Part shown: positions 12,592 through 28,630 of the stretch, piece by piece
Numbering within the stretch: position 1 is the first letter of the stretch
Layout: each line of letters opens with the position of its first letter
DNA from: Gonapodya sp. JEL0774
Lineage: Eukaryota > Monoblepharomycota > Monoblepharidomycetes > Monoblepharidales > Gonapodyaceae
Reading direction: 5' to 3'
Length of the DNA stretch: 64,000 bases
Assembly (NCBI GenBank): GCA_027604505.1
Contig: JADIIX010000077.1
Coordinates: forward strand, 1 to 64,000
Made by a program: the position numbers and the translations under genes
The notes under the pieces: generated by a model
Told to the model about the DNA's origin: nothing
The model's input: only the letters and a program-made list of their open reading frames with translations
The model's database searches: none

Positions 12592-13419
12592 TTCGATGGG
12601 ATATGTGGGTCCAGTCGATGTGGCGAGAGTTTGAGTCGACGGGGTCTGGGTCTCTGATCCCTACGCTGAGGTGCTCGACATTTGCATAGTCCAAATCAAA
12701 GCTTAAGTATACACACCCACAAGAGGTTCACGCTGTCTGGAGCACTCAAACCTATATTTTGTGGGGAATGGGTTGTAGTTGTTTCCCGAGAGGTGTCTAT
12801 CCCTCAGTATAACGACTGAATAAATATGAAGTCAACAAAGCGGAATTGCTCACCGCACTTATGCGTTGGTGCAATACGAAAGACTAGGAGGAACCCCTTG
12901 AACAACTCTTGATGAAATTTGTATTTGATCCAGTTCGATCATCAATCACCAGAACGCATGCATACAACAGTGCCAGGAGCAATTCGGCACTCCGTAATGC
13001 ATTATGTACAATGGAGCACTGGGCCCAAAGCTCGTGTTTTAACCGTTATGGTTATGGGAGATTGCAGATGACATACCAGAACTCGATTATGCAAATTAAA
13101 GAGTTAAGAACCGAGAGTTCTCCCCCCAACACTCTCATAGAACGGTGCGAGAGAAGTGTTTACTTTCGGACAGAAATATTGAGAAAGGCGCGGTATGGGG
13201 AGGGAGTGAAATATGTGTTTACCGGCTTTTATTGCGGCCCGAAGTTGGCCGCAGTCACAGTCAAAGAGGAAGAAAGGAGAGGTTGCTCGCCACTGCCCCC
13301 TTAAGTTCCCATTCACACTCAGTGATTGTCATTGTTTGTGGGCATCTTTTGATGGTCGGAGACAGTGCAACTCTGTGCTGATGCCCCTCCATCGTCTCGT
13401 TCCCAGATCAAAGTTCGAA
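12592..13419. other. intergenic, divergent promoters of LRR-3 and the ADH gene
   Basis: The two flanking genes start outward from here. Short open frames in this stretch overlap each other on both strands and match nothing recognisable, so I call no gene. Confidence 0.4.
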
Positions 13420-15575
13420 ATGACCGAATCCAAATCCAACAGCTCTTCAGCGCGCATCAAGGCCCGAGCTGCCGTACTCTTCGCGCCGAAAGAGAAACTT
13501 CAGGTGTGCACTTTGCTGATGGGCGGAAACACTCTTTGGATGGACGATATCGACTTGGAAAACTGGGCGGTTTCTCGGATTATGTGTATCCGACACCGTC
13601 CTTGTCATTAAAGAGCCGAGTGTTGATGAAATCTTATTTGCAATTTGTTGATTCGAATTCAAAGGTCTTAGATGTTGAGATTGACCAACCGAAGGCGCTG
13701 GAGGTGAGTTGTTCTGGGGATTCCACTCCACAAGTCGTGATCAAATGGCGATACTGGATAAATGGTGTGCTTTACTGTATTTTCCACCTTTCTGGCTAGG
13801 TTCACGTCAAGATCCACACTGCGGGTGTCTGTGGATCAGACCTCCACGTGAGTGGCTGCCGATTTGCTTCCGACAAATGACCCATATTCCCGCCACCAAA
13901 ACTCAACAAGGTTGTCGAAGGCGACTGGGGAAATCGCTTCAAGTTCCCCATTGTTCTTGGTCACGAGGGTACGATTCCGGCCTAATTATTGTGAGCCGTC
14001 AGTGTAGACTAATTACAAATTATCTAGGTGCCGGAGTTGTCCAATCCGTTGGGTCGGCCGTCACACGCGTGAAACCCGGTGACCATGTTGTCTTACTTTT
14101 CAAAGAAAACTGTGGGAGATGTGACAATTGTCAGATCGGAAGGCCCACTCTGTGTAAAGTATGTACCCTTCGTGCAACATCAATCAAATTTTGCGTGTGG
14201 TCTGTTGTTTACCGTGTTGTTTACCGTTGCTTTACTTTGAATCAACACTGAAAAAGGGTCACCCTCGCCAACCCGGCACGATGCTCGACGGGTCCAACCG
14301 TGTCTGGATCAACGGCGATCAACCTTGCTACAGTATGACATCAGTAAGTTGCCCTAGAGTCAATGACCCTATCATAGCTCATCTTCAAACCGTGGGCTTC
14401 CTGACACATGACCTTCCTCTCTCTTCGAAAGCTCGGTTGTTGGGCCACCGACGTGGTCGTCCACGAGGAAGTGACGTTACCGATCGACAAGTCCATCCCT
14501 CTCAACCGCGCAGTGCTTGTAGGATGTGGAGTCATGGTATGAATATCTCGAATCGTCCGTCAATTGTTTCGACGTTTATGCGGTCTCAAAAATTATAACT
14601 TGACTTGCACTCGAAGACCGGAGTTGGTGCCGCTATTAACACCGCCAAGGTGGAAGTCGGGTCAACATGTGTGGTCGTTGGATGTGGAGGCGTTGGCTTG
14701 AACAGCGTGCAGGGCGCTATGCTCAATAGTGCAGGAATGATTATTGGGGTTGACAGTGAGTCTTTTGCAGTGAATATGTCCTATTGATTAGTACAAGCTG
14801 AGACTTATTCGATCCATAGTTTTTGACAGCAAGCTTGAGATGGCGAAGCAATTCGGGGCAACGCACACCATCAACGCCAAAACCACAGACGCGGTCGCTG
14901 AGGTTATCAAACTTACTGGTGGTGGTGCACACTTTGCAATAGATGCCATAGGATCTGCCCGAACAGTCGAACAAATCGTGGATATGATCCGACCCGGTGG
15001 GACAGCCGTTGTCGTCGGAATGGCGGTGGGTATATCACGCTTGGACAGCGCAATGTTTCCATCGGTGAATCATTCTGTATCTGCTTAGCCGTTTGGACAA
15101 AAAGCTCAATTGGATGTCTTCACCATCGCAAGAGATGAGAAATGCATTAAAGGCTCTTACTGTAGGCGATTTTCTGGCACCGTGACAAAGGACTTTTTCA
15201 AAATTGTGACACTCACACTCTCGTCCGTCTTCATTAGATGGAAGTGCGCGGCCGGGAGTTGATATGATCCGTTTGTTGGATCTTTACATGCAGAAGAGAC
15301 TCAAACTTGATGAGCTGGTATCTAAAACGTGAGAAAGCCTTATCCTGACCGTTTATGCGTCTCAAGATAACCATCCACTCGCATATCGCGATTTCCATCG
15401 TGATAGTATCAAACTCGATGGTTGTAACGAGGCACTAGCATTGTTGAAGGAAGGTGGTGTTGCAAGGTAAACTGCGTAGCCCCTTGTGTGGAGCTAGGTG
15501 TAAGATTTTGAGGTTTCAAGTTTCACTGATTGCTTCCGATTGCTTTCCCCGTTCAGGACCCTCATTGAGTTCTAG
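13420..15575 (+). CDS. zinc-dependent alcohol dehydrogenase, class III/NDMA-ADH-like
   Basis: Thirteen exons assemble to exactly 379 aa: 13420-13503, 13665-13703, 13800-13847, 13911-13968, 14028-14158, 14257-14343, 14432-14536, 14617-14755, 14820-15025, 15089-15161, 15238-15328, 15407-15466, 15557-15575. The protein is a medium-chain dehydrogenase. Catalytic zinc ligands are C52 (GVCGSD), H75 (GHE) and C181 (GCGV). The structural zinc site is C105, C108, C111 and C119 ([15 protein letters not shown]). The Rossmann motif GCGGVG is at 206-211, and D230 at the end of the second strand favours NAD over NADP. The sequence around the structural lobe and C-terminus ([25 protein letters not shown]) resembles class III and bacterial NDMA-dependent ADHs. 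It should oxidise an alcohol or thiol adduct; the substrate is not deducible. The last exon is only 19 nt. Confidence 0.92.
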
Positions 15576-15906
15576 TTGCGTACTTTGTGTACTTAAGAAG
15601 AAGACTGAAGCCTTGCATTCGCGTGTGTTGCACGGCGCCGAGTAGGGAATGCAAAGGTCAGATATTAATCTTCTCTAACGTCTGAGAGAGTGTAAAGGGT
15701 TTTTTTTAGACCTTATAAAAGCGTCGTTTGAAGAGTCATGAGCTTTAAAGTGCGGTGTCTACACTGTACATAATCGCGTCGTATGCCCATGCAACGCGTG
15801 CGCTAGTAACTTCAAATCTGCTGAGATAAGGAGATAACTGATTTATTGGATAAACTCTGATATTACTCGAGATTCTCGCAGTATTGCGGCAGAGCAACGT
15901 GCTGCT

Positions 15907-17880
15907 TCACAGGTGCACCGACCTCATGCCACCTTTGGAGTACCGTTCACCCTTGACTGAAAATTTGTTGAGAACGGTATCAATGGCCAACCGGTCTTCA
16001 CGGGTGAGAATAAGCTTTGCAGCTTCGAGGTTCTCTTGGAGACGTGGAACTTTTGTTGTCCCCTGTAAATTCAATTCGTTACGTTCTGGAGAGGACCTCG
16101 AAGATTCATCAATGCGATTCAAGTAAGACGTACCGGAATTGGGAACATGTCTAAAGATTAAGGCGTTTGCAGGTGAGAGTGGGGACTCTGATGTCTCAAC
16201 CGAGAGAACCGTTGCTTCCGTAGTTCCAACTCACCATCTCCTTTGCTTAAAACCCAAGCCAACGCAAGTTGACTCGCAGTACATCCTTTTTTTTTGGCGA
16301 TCGCTGACACAGCGTCCACGAGCTCAAGGTTGTGCTTGAAGTTCTGCCCCATGAAGCGTGGGACAGTACGGCGAAAGTCATCTTTTCCATAGTTCGTGAT
16401 TAGAATGCTTCCGAGTCCCGCAAACCGTGTGCTTATCACCTTTTGCGAAATCGTCTGGTGACCGTATTTCCCCTGATAAGAAACCTCGGCCAAGAGGTGA
16501 GTACCTGCATGATCAAGGACGATGAACAATATTGTGGGAAGACCTCGCGCAAAATGCTTACTAACGGAACAAAAGCGATACCAAGTTCCCTGCATGTTTG
16601 AATAAGGCCATTGGTTTCGGGGGCCAGCTCCCACAAGCTGTACTCGGTCTGTAAAGCTGTGATAGGGTGCACCTTGTGCGCGCTGTTTTCGTAGACGATT
16701 TATCAAGATGTTTTGTTCATTGGCACACAAAGGTTCCAAATCTCACCGCCGTATGGTATCAGGGCTCGCTTCTGACAGTCCTAGGAAACGCACTTTTCCC
16801 TCTTTCACGAGTTCGGCCATTGCTGTGACGGTTGCCTCAATGGGAGTCTTAGGATCCACGCGATGTTGATAGTAGCTGACATCAAAGGTGGAGAAGCGAC
16901 CGTCAGTCCACAGGGTAGTATCGGGCGTTGTGCAAGCATGTACCGAACATTTACAGGTCGATGTAGTCCGTCCCCAGACGAGCGAGGCTCGCAGCACACT
17001 AGAATCATAATTTAAAGATCAATGGGGGAGTATTTATAAGAAATCCTAGTTGGCAATACGCACCGCTTCTTTCACGTAGGAGGGGTCTCCACGAATTCCA
17101 CCGCCTTTCTTTGGATCCACGACTGCAAACTTTGTCTAAATGTGTTTATGTGTGTCAGATGCTTCGCAAACTTCGTACTTTTTAGTATGAGGGCACTTGT
17201 GACGCACCGCAAGGAAGAACTGTAATGTGTAAATAGATGTGAAGTTGAAGACTGATCAGCAGAAACACATGAGGCAAACAAACCAACTTTACCTTTTCTC
17301 GACCGTACTTCTGAATGCATTTTGCCAGAAGCTGCTCGTTATGGCCCCATCCATACAGGTCAGCTGGTACCGGTATGGAACGACAATGACAAGTCAACCA
17401 CCAGTACAAGGATGACCTGCAATAAAAAATTGAATGCACACGTACATGCTGAGAGAGGTAGCGACAAACCCCATAGTGGTGGCGATAGATGAAAGGATGA
17501 ACATTGCTCCAAGATATGGAATTCGTCGATTCCATTTCAGGAGGGAACTCACTATCAAAGAAGTTACATCCCATCTCAAGAGCTTTCCCAACCACCTCAA
17601 TGGCCTGCTGCTCCGACACTGCAGGACCTGATCGACAACCAAAACGCACGGGGGTTACGAACGTCAAAGAAGCTGACCATACCCCGACCATCACTCACCA
17701 TACTAATCGATGTTTAACAGGACACGATAAGAAAATTATCGAAGTCATCTATCGGCACAAGCAGCTCATTCCAATGCAGAGTTGGAGGCTCACAGCAAAT
17801 GACATGCCCATGCAACCAAGACCAATCACCCCGACTTCTACGCCGGATTTGCCAAATGGTCGTTTGGGAATCTGCAACAT
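15907..17880 (-). CDS. aldo-keto reductase, YakC/AKR13-like (AKR-1)
   Basis: Multi-exon NADP-dependent aldo-keto reductase. Exons clearly placed: 17880-17794 ([20 protein letters not shown]), a 4-nt microexon TATG at 17702-17699, 17627-17553, and 17363-17293 ([14 protein letters not shown] with the catalytic Tyr). Further coding blocks are visible at about 17130-17060 ([13 protein letters not shown]), 16990-16960 (TDYIDL), 16890-16745 ([13 protein letters not shown], with catalytic His) and 16680-16560 ([14 protein letters not shown]). The last are at 16380-16230 ([19 protein letters not shown]) and 16100-15907 ([16 protein letters not shown]). The C-terminal block carries the NADP-phosphate-binding loop. 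Some junctions in the 3' half were not resolved, so integrity is likely but unproven. It is convergent with the ADH gene and is a diverged paralogue of AKR-2 and AKR-3. Confidence 0.8.
17699..17702 (-). other. 4-nt microexon (TATG) of AKR-1
   Basis: On the minus strand the sequence reads ATTAG, then TATG, then GTGAGT. Splicing this 4-mer between exon 1 (ending in an Ala codon) and the exon at 17627 (starting GTCCT) restores the family motif F-x-Y-G-P. Joining the two large exons directly would shift the frame and omit the conserved Tyr. Confidence 0.75.
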
Positions 17881-18231
17881 GTTGCGAGTGATCGTCTTCC
17901 TAGAAAGTAAGGACGGATTACAATTTCGGATTTGAGCACTTCTCAGTCGGAAACGGCGGTTGCCGGTTGTCGGTGGCACCACAACCGATATCCCAATCCT
18001 CATCATAAATGACACAAGTACCAGAAGAGGACGATATCTGTCGGTAGTAATCCATTGGCGGCTTTGATACGGTCGTGCTGTCCCTATAAAACTTTGTTGT
18101 TCCTGGTGATCATCCACATGGTAGAATCCATGTCGTCGAACGAGGTCCCTCTTTTGGTATTGTCGTGTCGCCGCGCTTCTCCACATGATTTTCTTTAAGT
18201 CTCGTACACCAGTTATACATGAAGAGTGGAA

Positions 18232-20194
<1,963 letters not shown>

Positions 20195-20637
20195 CGTTAT
20201 ATGAATGTGGATGAAAGAATGTGACGAGGTTCTCCTGGGTCAGAATACAGGCATCGCGCAAAAACCTTTTTTCTCCGCTCAACCTGAGTTATCACCGGCA
20301 TGTTCGTTTCCATTCCCTATTTCTTCGAATTTCCCAGATCCACTTGGGGGCTTCCAACATCGACACGACATGTACACTGAAAGTTGATCTCACTAGTCGT
20401 CGTCCGTGCAGCTCCTGTTATGTAATTCATTGCCGTCCGTGTACACTTTATGCGGCAGTGGCTCCCCACACATCATATGAACTTTCTGCGGCAATGGCTC
20501 CACATGCACCATAGCAAACCGACATGGTAGTATTCATGTAGTCGAAAAGGGTCCCTCCTTTGGTATTGTCGTGTCGCCGCGCTTCTCCACATGATTTTCT
20601 TTAAGTCTCGTACACCATTTATACATGAAGAGTGGAA

Positions 20638-22619
<1,982 letters not shown>

Positions 22620-23777
22620 CGTAATATGAATCTGAATGAATGTGAATGTGAAGTAGTGCGGGCGACAATATATGACTAAATACAGGGATTTTGCGCAAAA
22701 ATTTATTTATGCGTACCTTTTGGAGAGATCCATTTTCCTGCAATAGATCTTTCGCCCGAAAATCCATTTTCTCGGCTCAACCTAATCCTTTGATCCGCAT
22801 GATCGTCTCCATTCGTTATTTCTTCGAATCTCCCAGTTGCAATTTCCGGCTTCCAACATCGACACGACATGCACACCGGAAGTACAACTTCGACCTTTGC
22901 TCAACATCATTTGGAGTGATGTTAATAGAACCTTCTGAGATATACGTATAGCCACAGTCGACCGCATGCAGTCAGGTGGTGGAATGGCCAAAACCTGCTA
23001 CAGTCTCGGCATCTTTCCACGCGGCACATCATCTCACAAATCGTCGTCCGTGCAGCTCTTGGTATTACTTTATTGGCGTCCGTGTACAATTTATGCGGCA
23101 GAGGTTCCAGATGCTCCCAACATCATAACAAACCGGTTTCAGCGGCCATGCTCCCTGCAGACCCTGTTTGGTCACCGAGAAGAGATCATTCTTGTGTGCT
23201 CGTGGATTAATTTCGGGACAGAACAGTATGAACGTTCTGGCGTCCGTGTCGACTGCATATTTTGCAAGAATGTGCGCCTGGCGATTGATGTTCAGTCCGT
23301 CGATGTGGTGCTCCGGTTATATTACCGCCACCCATATATATTACATTACGATGTGGCAGTCCCGATCTGTACAAATCGAATCGCACTGTATACGCTTCCC
23401 TCCCCGGTCACCTTCTGCGAGCACGCGATGGGTGGGAGCTTGATGTACATGTGCGTACATGCCGGGAATTCCAATTCTGAAATACGTTTCCAAATCTGTA
23501 AAACCCCTGTGCAAATGGTCTGAGATATGTTGCTGAATATTATTCACTCTTTTTACGCATTTGGAATCACCCAGATTATTGCGGAGCTGAACAATCTGTT
23601 TTTTGCAGAATATGGGAGGCAGTTTGTTGAGACCTCAACCCCCCCGTTACTGTTCTCCCCTGCCTGTGACGTTGCCACAGGCCAAATCCTCAACCCCTTT
23701 GTGAACCAATTCGGGCGATTTCGACTTGACGTTAAAACCTGAACTGAGAGGAGAGGTTGTTGCGCAGGCAGACAGAA
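22620..23777. other. intergenic, including the right tail of the duplication
   Basis: The left half is duplicated sequence shared with 20195-20522. The longest open frame (22966-23523) overlaps this repeated noncoding tract and has no recognisable domain, so I do not call it. The remainder should contain the promoter of the ankyrin-SH3 gene. Confidence 0.45.
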
Positions 23778-26301
23778 ATGGATGCGCAGCGTCTGATTGA
23801 GGCGGTGGATGGTGGTGACGTCTCCAAAGTCGTTGAGTTGATTGCCACGGGTGTCAACCCAAATGCAAGGAAAAAGATCACACTCTCGTGCAGCGTGAAA
23901 AGTGGGACACGTCCTACGGGGAAGCGGAGGGTGCGGAAGAATGTGCTTCGCATGGACGATTGGGAGGAAACGTTTGAGGATGTTTTCATCGGGGAAACGG
24001 ACACAGTCGAAGGAGAAAGCGCCCTCGCGCTTGGGATCATTTCGCGCCGAACGGACATTGTTCGCGTGCTGCTGGAAGGAGGGGCGGACCCCAACAACCA
24101 GATTTCTTGGCGCAATGCGGACAGTAGTCCAGTCTGGAATCGCGCGCGCTGGGATAAAAGATGGGCGCGCACGTACAAGGCGAAGAACGCACTTTTGCTG
24201 GCGCTAGGGCGTGGAGTTACCGTGACGGACTTCGATGGGAAGGTGTCGACGTTTTCGTATTTATTGGAGTCTGGAAAACTTCGAGTGAACAAACCTGGGG
24301 GTCACGTCGTTTTAAAGACCCCAAGCTCGTGGAAAGACGCATATGATGAGGCAACCATGGTGCCGACGGGCGAAATTCTCTCGCTTCTGGTACAGCACGG
24401 TGCTATTGTCACAGCCGACGCAATCGCCGTGGCGAAAGCAGTGGACCCAGTCTTCGCGGAGCTCCTCACGCCGTCCCTTCGCCAGTCACACGCCTATGCT
24501 ACCGACTCACAGTCGTCCAGTACCCCTTTTCGTGTTGACTCGCAGCTTGTACGCTCCAAGAGTTCTGGATCCCGACCTCGTCCACGCTCGATGTCCACTG
24601 TCGGTTCGAGTGAGCACGAGCTATCCTTGGACTCCTTCATCTTCGACCCTGCTCCTCGTGTTGCACTAGCTAGCGGGATATCTTCACCTGGCCCTCTCAA
24701 CAGTGCGACTGACAAAGTCGGCACATGGCCTCGAGTGTTGGATCCGCCGTTCGGAGTCCCTTCAGGCTCACCGCCGTCGCAGTCTCCATCGAATGCGAAC
24801 TCCATACTTACAACTCCGACTCGGGGGCCTTCCTCTTCTCGCCCTAATCCCACTATACCTCGTGATCTGAAGGCCGCAAAACCAATTGTCTCCACTAGTG
24901 GCCAGCATCCCAACCTACCAGTTCGTTCCGCGGTTACAAACGCAAATCCTCCTACGTTGAAGCCACGTGACTTCACACCCGAAGGCATTCTTCCTCCGCG
25001 CTCGAACACGGGACCAGCCCAAAGCCGTCTCAGGGACCCATCACCCGGGATCCGCGAACGCGAGCGCGACCGATCTGCTGTTCCTGGCCCACACAACCGT
25101 TTAACAGCTTCGGCACCGGGAGAGCCTTCTCCGATCCTAAGAAGCAATGCTGAGAATGGCATGCAACCCCAAACACTCCCGAATCGCGGTACCTCGCACA
25201 CCGAGTTCTACGCCACTCTCGCCCTAGAACTTAATAATTTACGTGCAGAGAACAGCGTTTTGAGGTCCGCTAATCTGTCACTTACCGAGCGTGTTGCTGA
25301 GCTGGAGCGGACAAATGCTGCTACTGTTCGCGAAGCTGCACATATCCGAGCAAAACTGGATGCGTCTGAACAAGAGCTATCAAACATACGTGCCGGCTTG
25401 ATGGCAGCTTTTCCCAATCTTGGAGGGAGCGAGCGACCTCTTCCAGCACTTCCCCTGTCATCACCCCAAAAGGTTAACCGACTTGCGCAAGTGACCGCTG
25501 AGTATTTCCCGCGAGATACGGATGAAATGGAGCTCAGAATTGGACAAGAAGTTTTTTGCCACAAGGAGTACGAAGACGGGTGGGGTTCGGTGGGTCTTAA
25601 CTATCCTGATGATGCAAGTTTGTGAGAGGGTTGAAACAAGGTTGAAACATCTCTTTTGTGCATTGCTCCGACAGGGTCTCAATACGCACACCGAGGCCGT
25701 TGGCTTTTTTCCATTAGTTTGTGTCTCGTTCCATCCTCCAGAGATGCAACCGAAGCCCTCTCTGTCGCCTCCACGTGGACCCTCCGCCAACCAAAATCAG
25801 CAAGCGCGCAGCAGCTCACCCACGGCCATAAGCCCTCGTACTTCATCTTACACCCGGCCGTTGATGCCTGCCCGGCTGTATCTCAATGTGAACTCAACTG
25901 CACCTCAAATCACATCCGCCAATCCTAATGGCGGGCGCACCACGGACCTTCTCGCTTCTATCTTGGCGAACTTTAGGCGCCACCACGAGAGCGGTAGCTT
26001 GCCTGGGACGTCGGACGCTTTTGGAATCCTGCAGTCGTTAGCCCGCAGTGCAACATCACAGCTCACCGTCGTCAGCTCCGATACCCCTCCAAGCCCAACG
26101 AGCCTTAACGATGTGAGAATTACGTTCACGGCACGAGATCAGCATGTTCGGAATCACAGCGGACGGATGGAAGAACAATTAGCCTCAAACACTGCCGAGC
26201 CACGCGCTACCATATTGGTGGAAGCGGAAGGGGCCGAATTGGGTTTCATGGATCGCATTCTAGAGACTCATCATGAAGCGGGAAGTGCCAATTCGGCGTG
26301 A
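23778..26301 (+). CDS. ankyrin-coiled-coil-SH3 protein A
   Basis: Two exons (23778-25589, 25675-26301) give 812 aa. The start at 23778 aligns with both paralogues (MDAQRLIEAVDGGD). An N-terminal ankyrin block (about 1-240) includes GVNPNARKKITLSC, a first insert rich in basic/acidic pairs, the repeat IVRVLLEGGADPN, and a second insert (WARTYKAKNALLLALGRG..DFDG). A Pro/Ser-rich disordered region (about 245-475) leads to a coiled coil (about 480-550, ELNNLRAENSVLRSANLSL). The SH3 domain is split by the intron: EYFPRDTDEMELRIGQEVF...EDGWGS joined to GLNTHTEAVGFFPL. A C-terminal extension of about 190 aa is low in recognisable motifs. It is a cytosolic adaptor by architecture; binding partners are unknown. 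Confidence 0.85.
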
Positions 26302-27049
26302 GACCAATGTTGCAAGGACAAGAACCTGGAACCGAGTTTGAACTAATTGTATCTGTTTTCGCATCGACATGCGATTCGAGGAGCAAACTTAATCTAAATT
26401 TCTCCTCATTTATGGATGAGCTATGATGAGTTGGAAAGGCAAGGTTTACTCAGCCTTGAGATCTGAAAGTAATGGGGTTGAGTTGTTAGTTTTGAAGCGA
26501 TTCGCTTTTGTGACGGCGCGTAATTCTGAGGATCTCTTCGAAGTTGTTATCCGTAGATACCTAGTTGATAAGAGTGTAGCTCTGATATCAGAGGACATAT
26601 ACAAAACTGTTGTGTGGTAAACGATCAACATGTTCTCCATCTCCCCGGCACCACTGATTGAGACGAGCCTCCTCCCAAGTCACCGTAATTATCTCTTTCG
26701 TACCATTTGTGTAACGGCCTGCGAAACGACCGTTGCCTCCCCTGATGTGCATTCCCGGCAACTTGTTGCAGAATGATCACAATTTGTAACTGATGCTGAT
26801 CATGAACTGGGGATCTCTTGGGTGCCACAAAAGCATTGCTAAGAGTCATTCGTATTGACACAAAGACTGACTGTTTTGATTAGAAATGAGACTACACTTG
26901 AATTTTACATGAACGCTGCAGCTCCGCGCAACGCAGTTGTGACGTGATATAAAACAGTTTCCGCCACGCTCGCCGAAGAAATTAAAAAAGCCTCTCAATG
27001 TGGTCGAGTTCCTGGAACTCTCCCTTCCAACTCTCCCAAGGAGCAAATC
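26302..27049. other. intergenic, convergent
   Basis: It lies between the 3' ends of ankyrin-SH3 A and the membrane-protein gene. Only short overlapping frames are present, with no splice-consistent coding chain. Confidence 0.4.
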
Positions 27050-28630
27050 TTACGCCTGGTCACCCCCCGCGCCCTTCTCCTCGGGTCCCAAAAGATCCAA
27101 CCGCTCATAGAAATCGTAGAACATCTGGCCGTAGTCTTGATTGACGATGACACCGGTCCAGAAGATCGCCGACAGGGCCGCCGTCACGACAGGTGTGATG
27201 AGGTTGACAGTGTCAATGGCAAAGTCATTGCCTGACTTGGAAGCTGCAACAAACATGGCAATCTCGATGAGAATGAGACCGATGGTGATGAGCAAAATCC
27301 GTTTAGTGCGGGTGCGGAAGACGAAATAGAGCACCAGGTAAACAAGGTCGATGAGAAGGGTGAGTGACAGCGTGAGGTAGTCGGAATTGAAGCCGTATGG
27401 GTTAGACGCTGCGTCCGAGGCTGAATCGTTGCCATTTGCGGCCTCGGCGTCGTCGCCGTCGGTGTCCCCAGTCTCGGCGGGTCCGGATGCCATAGCCGCC
27501 ATGGCCTTCGCGTCGGAGAACCGAATACCGAGAATGTTGGCGTTAAAACCGAGAGCCCCAAAGAATAGAGCAAACACAACAAGCAGTAACGCAGTCAAAA
27601 GCTTGTTCTGCCATATTGCTTGGCGCTTTTGAAGAAGGATAACGCAGAACGTCACACCGTTGAGCCCTACGAGAATGAGCTTGAAGACTTCGGTCAAGTT
27701 GTCGCTGTCAATGCGGTACTTGGAAATGACGCCAATGACGAAGAACAGGAGCACCAAGAGCATGGTGATGAAAATGATCGTGTTGGACAAGCGGTGCTGG
27801 TTCCAGAACTTGGAGATCCGCATCTGGTCGTAGACTTTGACCTGAACGCGGTGGTGCTCGGATTTAAGGGCGGCGCTGGAATCTAGTTGTGATGGAGAGG
27901 AGCACCGAATTGTCCAAATTGGTTGAGGGGCTTACCGAGAGGGATCGCCATAACTTGAGAACAATCTCGTCTGACGTACCTTCGGTCATCTCGATATTGT
28001 TTACCGCATAGGCGACCAGTGAGATGGGAGATGTGGGGATAACCGACGAAACGCCCTTGCCGCTCCACTCTGCAACCAACTGCTGGACGATCTGGCCGTC
28101 GGTAATCTGGCCACCGTTGTGAGAGAATTTCTCGGGCATGAGAGAAGGCACTAACACATCAAAAGTCGCCGGTGCGAACGAAGACGTCTCGGTTGGTCTT
28201 TGGGTTTCGAGGAGATCGACAGGGACTGCGTCTGCACCACCAGAAAACGAAAACAGGGACATGTCATGAATTGAGATCGCTAGGCGGCTGGAAAATCGCA
28301 AACCAAGCGGCAGAAAAGCGCGACCCTGGCCGATTCTCACCGAAGATGTGTTCCTCAGTTTGTTTGACGACGTCGTCGAGGCAAGCCTCCCCAAGATCCC
28401 CTGAGCGGAAATCTACGCATGGAGCACAATTTAGTCAACCACAATTCAAACAGTATATGAGAAGCTGAAGAGCCAGAGAAAAAAAGCAATCTCGAACAGG
28501 TTCCGTGAACCGGAAGTTTGGCGCCGACGGCCCGCGTAGGGAGTCGACCGGCCAGTACCGCGAGCTCCTTCGGGTTCCATCTGTCGCCTGAATCTGGGTA
28601 CTCACATGCCATTTCGTTGCTGGATTCCAT
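27050..28630 (-). CDS. polytopic (about 6-TM) membrane protein of unknown function
   Basis: Four exons (28630-28606, 28412-28341, 28231-27980, 27882-27050) assemble to 393 aa with all phases consistent. The first 130 residues are soluble and acidic-amphipathic (FDVLVPSLMPEKFS, VVQQLVAEW-like segment). Then come about six hydrophobic helices: IIFITMLLVLLFFVIGVI, KLILVGLNGVTFCVILL, LLTALLLVVFALFFGALG, a short acidic Asp/Ala loop, LSLTLLIDLVYLVLYFVF, ILLITIGLILIEIAMFVA and TPVVTAALSAIFWTGVIV. The C-terminus is short (YERLDLLGPEEKGAGG). I do not recognise the family. The first exon is only 25 nt, so the N-terminus would be missed by single-frame scanning. Confidence 0.75.

Noticed and set aside
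12909-13304. 131-codon plus-strand frame between LRR-3 and the ADH gene
   Set aside because: No domain, no signal, and it overlaps open frames on the other strand in promoter sequence.
22966-23523. 185-codon plus-strand frame
   Set aside because: It begins in sequence shared with the noncoding flank of the tandem duplication and shows no domain or splice-consistent extension.
24494-25201. 235-codon minus-strand frame inside ankyrin-SH3 A
   Set aside because: It lies opposite a Ser/Pro-rich disordered region; the composition is explained by the sense gene.
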